Below, one piece after another: positions 61,380-64,000 of a stretch of 64,000 nt of DNA. Position 1 is the first letter of the stretch. Each line of letters opens with the position of its first letter. The stretch is from Clostridia bacterium (GTDB lineage Bacteria; Bacillota; DAOUPZ01), in NCBI GenBank assembly GCA_030625885.1, contig DAOUPZ010000008.1, positions 50,228-114,227 on the forward strand, read 5' to 3'. Position numbers and translations under genes: made by a program. Under the pieces are notes generated by a model. That model saw only the letters and a list, made by a program, of their open reading frames with translations. It was not told the origin of the DNA and made no database searches.

Positions 61380-63464
61380 ATGAAAATAGTGAGCAGAGAA
61401 ATAGCGCTTAACAAGACACGTAATATTGGTATTATGGCACATATTGATGCTGGGAAAACTACAACAACGGAAAGAATTTTATTTTATACTGGCCGAGTTC
61501 ACCGTTTGGGTGAAGTGCATGATGGTGCTGCTACTATGGATTGGATGGTACAGGAACAAGAAAGAGGTATTACAATTACCTCAGCTGCTACAACTTGTCA
61601 TTGGAGAGATCATGGTATTAATATAATAGACACACCCGGCCACGTGGACTTTACTGTTGAAGTAGAACGTTCCTTACGGGTTTTGGATGGTGCTGTTGCT
61701 GTTTTTTGCTCTGTTGGTGGTGTGGAACCCCAGTCTGAAACGGTATGGCGACAAGCTGATAAATACCGTGTACCACGAATTGCTTACATCAATAAAATGG
61801 ATCGAACGGGAGCAGATTTCAATCGCGGCGTAGATATGATCAGAGATCGTCTAAAAGCAAATGCGATTCCTATTCAAATACCAATCGGTGCTGAGGACAA
61901 TTTCCGAGGTATTATTGATTTGATTTCGCAAAAGGCAGTTATGTATAAAGATGATTTGGGTCAGGAACGAGAAGTGGTTGACATCCCAGAAGAACATCAA
62001 GATATTGCTGCAAAATACCGGGAAGAATTACTGGAAGCTGTGGCAGAACAAGACGATAAATTGATGGAAAAGTATTTAGAGGGAGAAGAACTGGAAGAAA
62101 CAGAAATAAAGGCAGCAATCCGCCAGGCTACCATTGATGTGAAGATCATACCCGTTGTATGCGGTTCTTCATTTAAAAACAAAGGTGTTCAGTTATTGCT
62201 GGATGCGGTCATTGATTATATGCCATCCCCGCTTGATATTCCTGCTATTAAAGGGGTAAGACCAGATGAGGATGAGATGGTAGAAAAACCTGCAGATGAT
62301 AACGAAACATTTTCAGCATTAGCCTTTAAAATCGCAACTGATCCTTATGTAGGAAAATTGGCTTTCTTCAGAGTTTACTCAGGTGTTTTAAAAACAGGTT
62401 CTTATGTTTATAATTCTACTAAGGGCAAAAGAGAAAGAATTGGTCGAATCCTGAAAATGCATGCCAATCATCGTGAAGAAGTGTCTGAAGTCTATGCAGG
62501 CGATTTAGCAGCTGCTGTTGGACTTAAGAATACAACAACAGGAGATACCCTTTGTGATGAAGATGATCCTGTAATTTTGGAATCAATGGAATTTCCTGAA
62601 CCGGTAATTGATATTGCTATAGAGCCAAAAACAAAAGCGGATCAAGATAAGTTAGGTGTTGCCTTAGCCAAATTGGCTGAAGAAGATCCGACCTTCCGGG
62701 TACACACCGATGAAGAAACAGGACAGACAATTATTTCCGGGATGGGAGAATTACATCTGGAAATCATTGTTGATCGTCTCTTAAGAGAATTTAAAGTAGA
62801 AGCTAATATTGGTAAACCTCAGGTTGCCTACAAGGAAACAATCCGCAAAACAGTTCAAGTTGAAGGAAAGTTTGTCCGTCAAAGTGGTGGACGTGGTCAA
62901 TATGGTCATGTATGGTTAGAATTAGAACCAATGGAACCAGGACAGGGTTTCGAGTTTACAAATGCTATTGTAGGTGGCGCTATTCCTAAAGAATATATTC
63001 CTGCTGTTGAAAATGGTATCAAGGAAGCAATGAGCACAGGTATTTTAGCTGGATATCCAGTTGTGGATGTTAAAGCAAAACTTTACGATGGTTCATATCA
63101 TGATGTCGATTCCTCAGAAATGGCTTTCAAGATTGCTGGATCTATGGCCTTTAAAAATGGCTGCCAAAAGGCTCAACCCGTTATTTTAGAACCCATTATG
63201 AAAGTTGAAGTGGTTGCTCCCGAAGAATATTTAGGAGATGTAATGGGTGATGTCAATGGACGACGGGGTCGTATTGAAGGAATGGAACCTCGTAATGGTA
63301 TGCAAGTGGTAAATGCTTATGTGCCATTGGCGCAAATGTTTGGTTATGCTACAGATTTGCGTTCTAAGACACAGGGAAGAGCAACTTATTCTATGGAAAT
63401 TTCTCATTATGAACCCGTACCTAAAACGCTGGCTGAGGAAATTATCGCTAAAGTAAAAGGCTAA
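61380..63464 (+). CDS. fusA: elongation factor G
   Basis: [42 protein letters not shown]. Confidence 0.98.
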   Translation: MKIVSREIALNKTRNIGIMAHIDAGKTTTTERILFYTGRVHRLGEVHDGAATMDWMVQEQERGITITSAATTCHWRDHGINIIDTPGHVDFTVEVERSLRVLDGAVAVFCSVGGVEPQSETVWRQADKYRVPRIAYINKMDRTGADFNRGVDMIRDRLKANAIPIQIPIGAEDNFRGIIDLISQKAVMYKDDLGQEREVVDIPEEHQDIAAKYREELLEAVAEQDDKLMEKYLEGEELEETEIKAAIRQATIDVKIIPVVCGSSFKNKGVQLLLDAVIDYMPSPLDIPAIKGVRPDEDEMVEKPADDNETFSALAFKIATDPYVGKLAFFRVYSGVLKTGSYVYNSTKGKRERIGRILKMHANHREEVSEVYAGDLAAAVGLKNTTTGDTLCDEDDPVILESMEFPEPVIDIAIEPKTKADQDKLGVALAKLAEEDPTFRVHTDEETGQTIISGMGELHLEIIVDRLLREFKVEANIGKPQVAYKETIRKTVQVEGKFVRQSGGRGQYGHVWLELEPMEPGQGFEFTNAIVGGAIPKEYIPAVENGIKEAMSTGILAGYPVVDVKAKLYDGSYHDVDSSEMAFKIAGSMAFKNGCQKAQPVILEPIMKVEVVAPEEYLGDVMGDVNGRRGRIEGMEPRNGMQVVNAYVPLAQMFGYATDLRSKTQGRATYSMEISHYEPVPKTLAEEIIAKVKG

Positions 63465-63518
63465 GGATTGTCTAAAGCTAATCATTTAAAATTATAATTT
63501 TAAGGAGGATGTACAAGA

Positions 63519-64000
63519 ATGGGTAAGGCAAAATTTGAAAGAACGAAACCACATGTTAACATTGGAACAATTGGTCACGTTGACCATGGTAAAACAACTT
63601 TAACAGCAGCCATTACAAAAGTAATTTCATCAGTAGGTGGCGCTGAATTTAAGGATTACGCAGAAATTGACGCGGCTCCTGAGGAAAGAGAAAGAGGAAT
63701 TACAATCAATACTGCTCATGTTGAGTATGAAACAGAGACGCGTCATTATGCACACGTTGACTGTCCAGGTCATGCTGACTACGTTAAAAACATGATCACT
63801 GGTGCAGCACAAATGGACGGTTCCATCTTGGTTGTATCTGCAGCTGATGGTCCTATGCCACAAACAAGAGAACACATCTTACTTTCCCGTCAGGTAGGGG
63901 TACCTTACATTGTTGTATTCCTAAACAAATCAGATCAAGTAGATGATCCTGAATTATTAGAGTTGGTTGAAATGGAAGTAAGAGAATTATTAAGTGAATA
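63519..64000 (+). CDS. tuf: elongation factor Tu, 3' truncated by window end (absent from ORF track because no stop)
   Basis: atgggtaaggcaaaatttgaaagaacgaaaccacatgttaac = [35 protein letters not shown]. Confidence 0.97.
   Translation, partial: MGKAKFERTKPHVNIGTIGHVDHGKTTLTAAITKVISSVGGAEFKDYAEIDAAPEERERGITINTAHVEYETETRHYAHVDCPGHADYVKNMITGAAQMDGSILVVSAADGPMPQTREHILLSRQVGVPYIVVFLNKSDQVDDPELLELVEMEVRELLSE

Overview
A 64-kb chromosomal window from a low-GC Clostridia-type Firmicute, possibly Peptococcaceae-like (inferred from gene content only). No rRNA, CRISPR array, prophage or transposase was seen. Left part (1-29 kb): truncated GGDEF-EAL protein; T-box leader in front of a phenylacetate-CoA ligase; two-component system (PhoP/PhoR-like) followed by LysR/YeiH, pstSCAB-phoU and a Na/Pi cotransporter, with TTTACA-type 11-bp-periodic Pho-box-like arrays; two c-di-GMP-I (GEMM) riboswitches, one before a small orphan protein and one before an MCP + HD-GYP phosphodiesterase pair. 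Middle (29-48 kb): a sigma-54-centred accessory region with two paralogous rpoN genes, each followed by a paralogous AcoR-like enhancer-binding regulator, flanking a polyferredoxin + aldehyde:ferredoxin oxidoreductase pair. It continues with an amidohydrolase, NhaC antiporter, two paralogous MoaD/ThiS-like proteins, a CPA2 antiporter and putrescine aminotransferase. I read five GG-N10-GC (-24/-12) promoters here by eye, plus an unexplained structured leader (tandem 21-nt repeat and potential H-type pseudoknot) before nhaC, and a shared leader motif before both moaD-like genes. Right part (48.5-64 kb): housekeeping rpmG-tRNATrp-secE-nusG-rplKAJL-rpoBC-L7Ae-rpsL-rpsG-fusA-tuf (tuf truncated by the window end). 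The best candidate for something undescribed is the duplicated rpoN/regulator module and its sigma-54 regulon at 30.0-46.5 kb. All calls come from reading sequence and the supplied ORF track; no database search was run.
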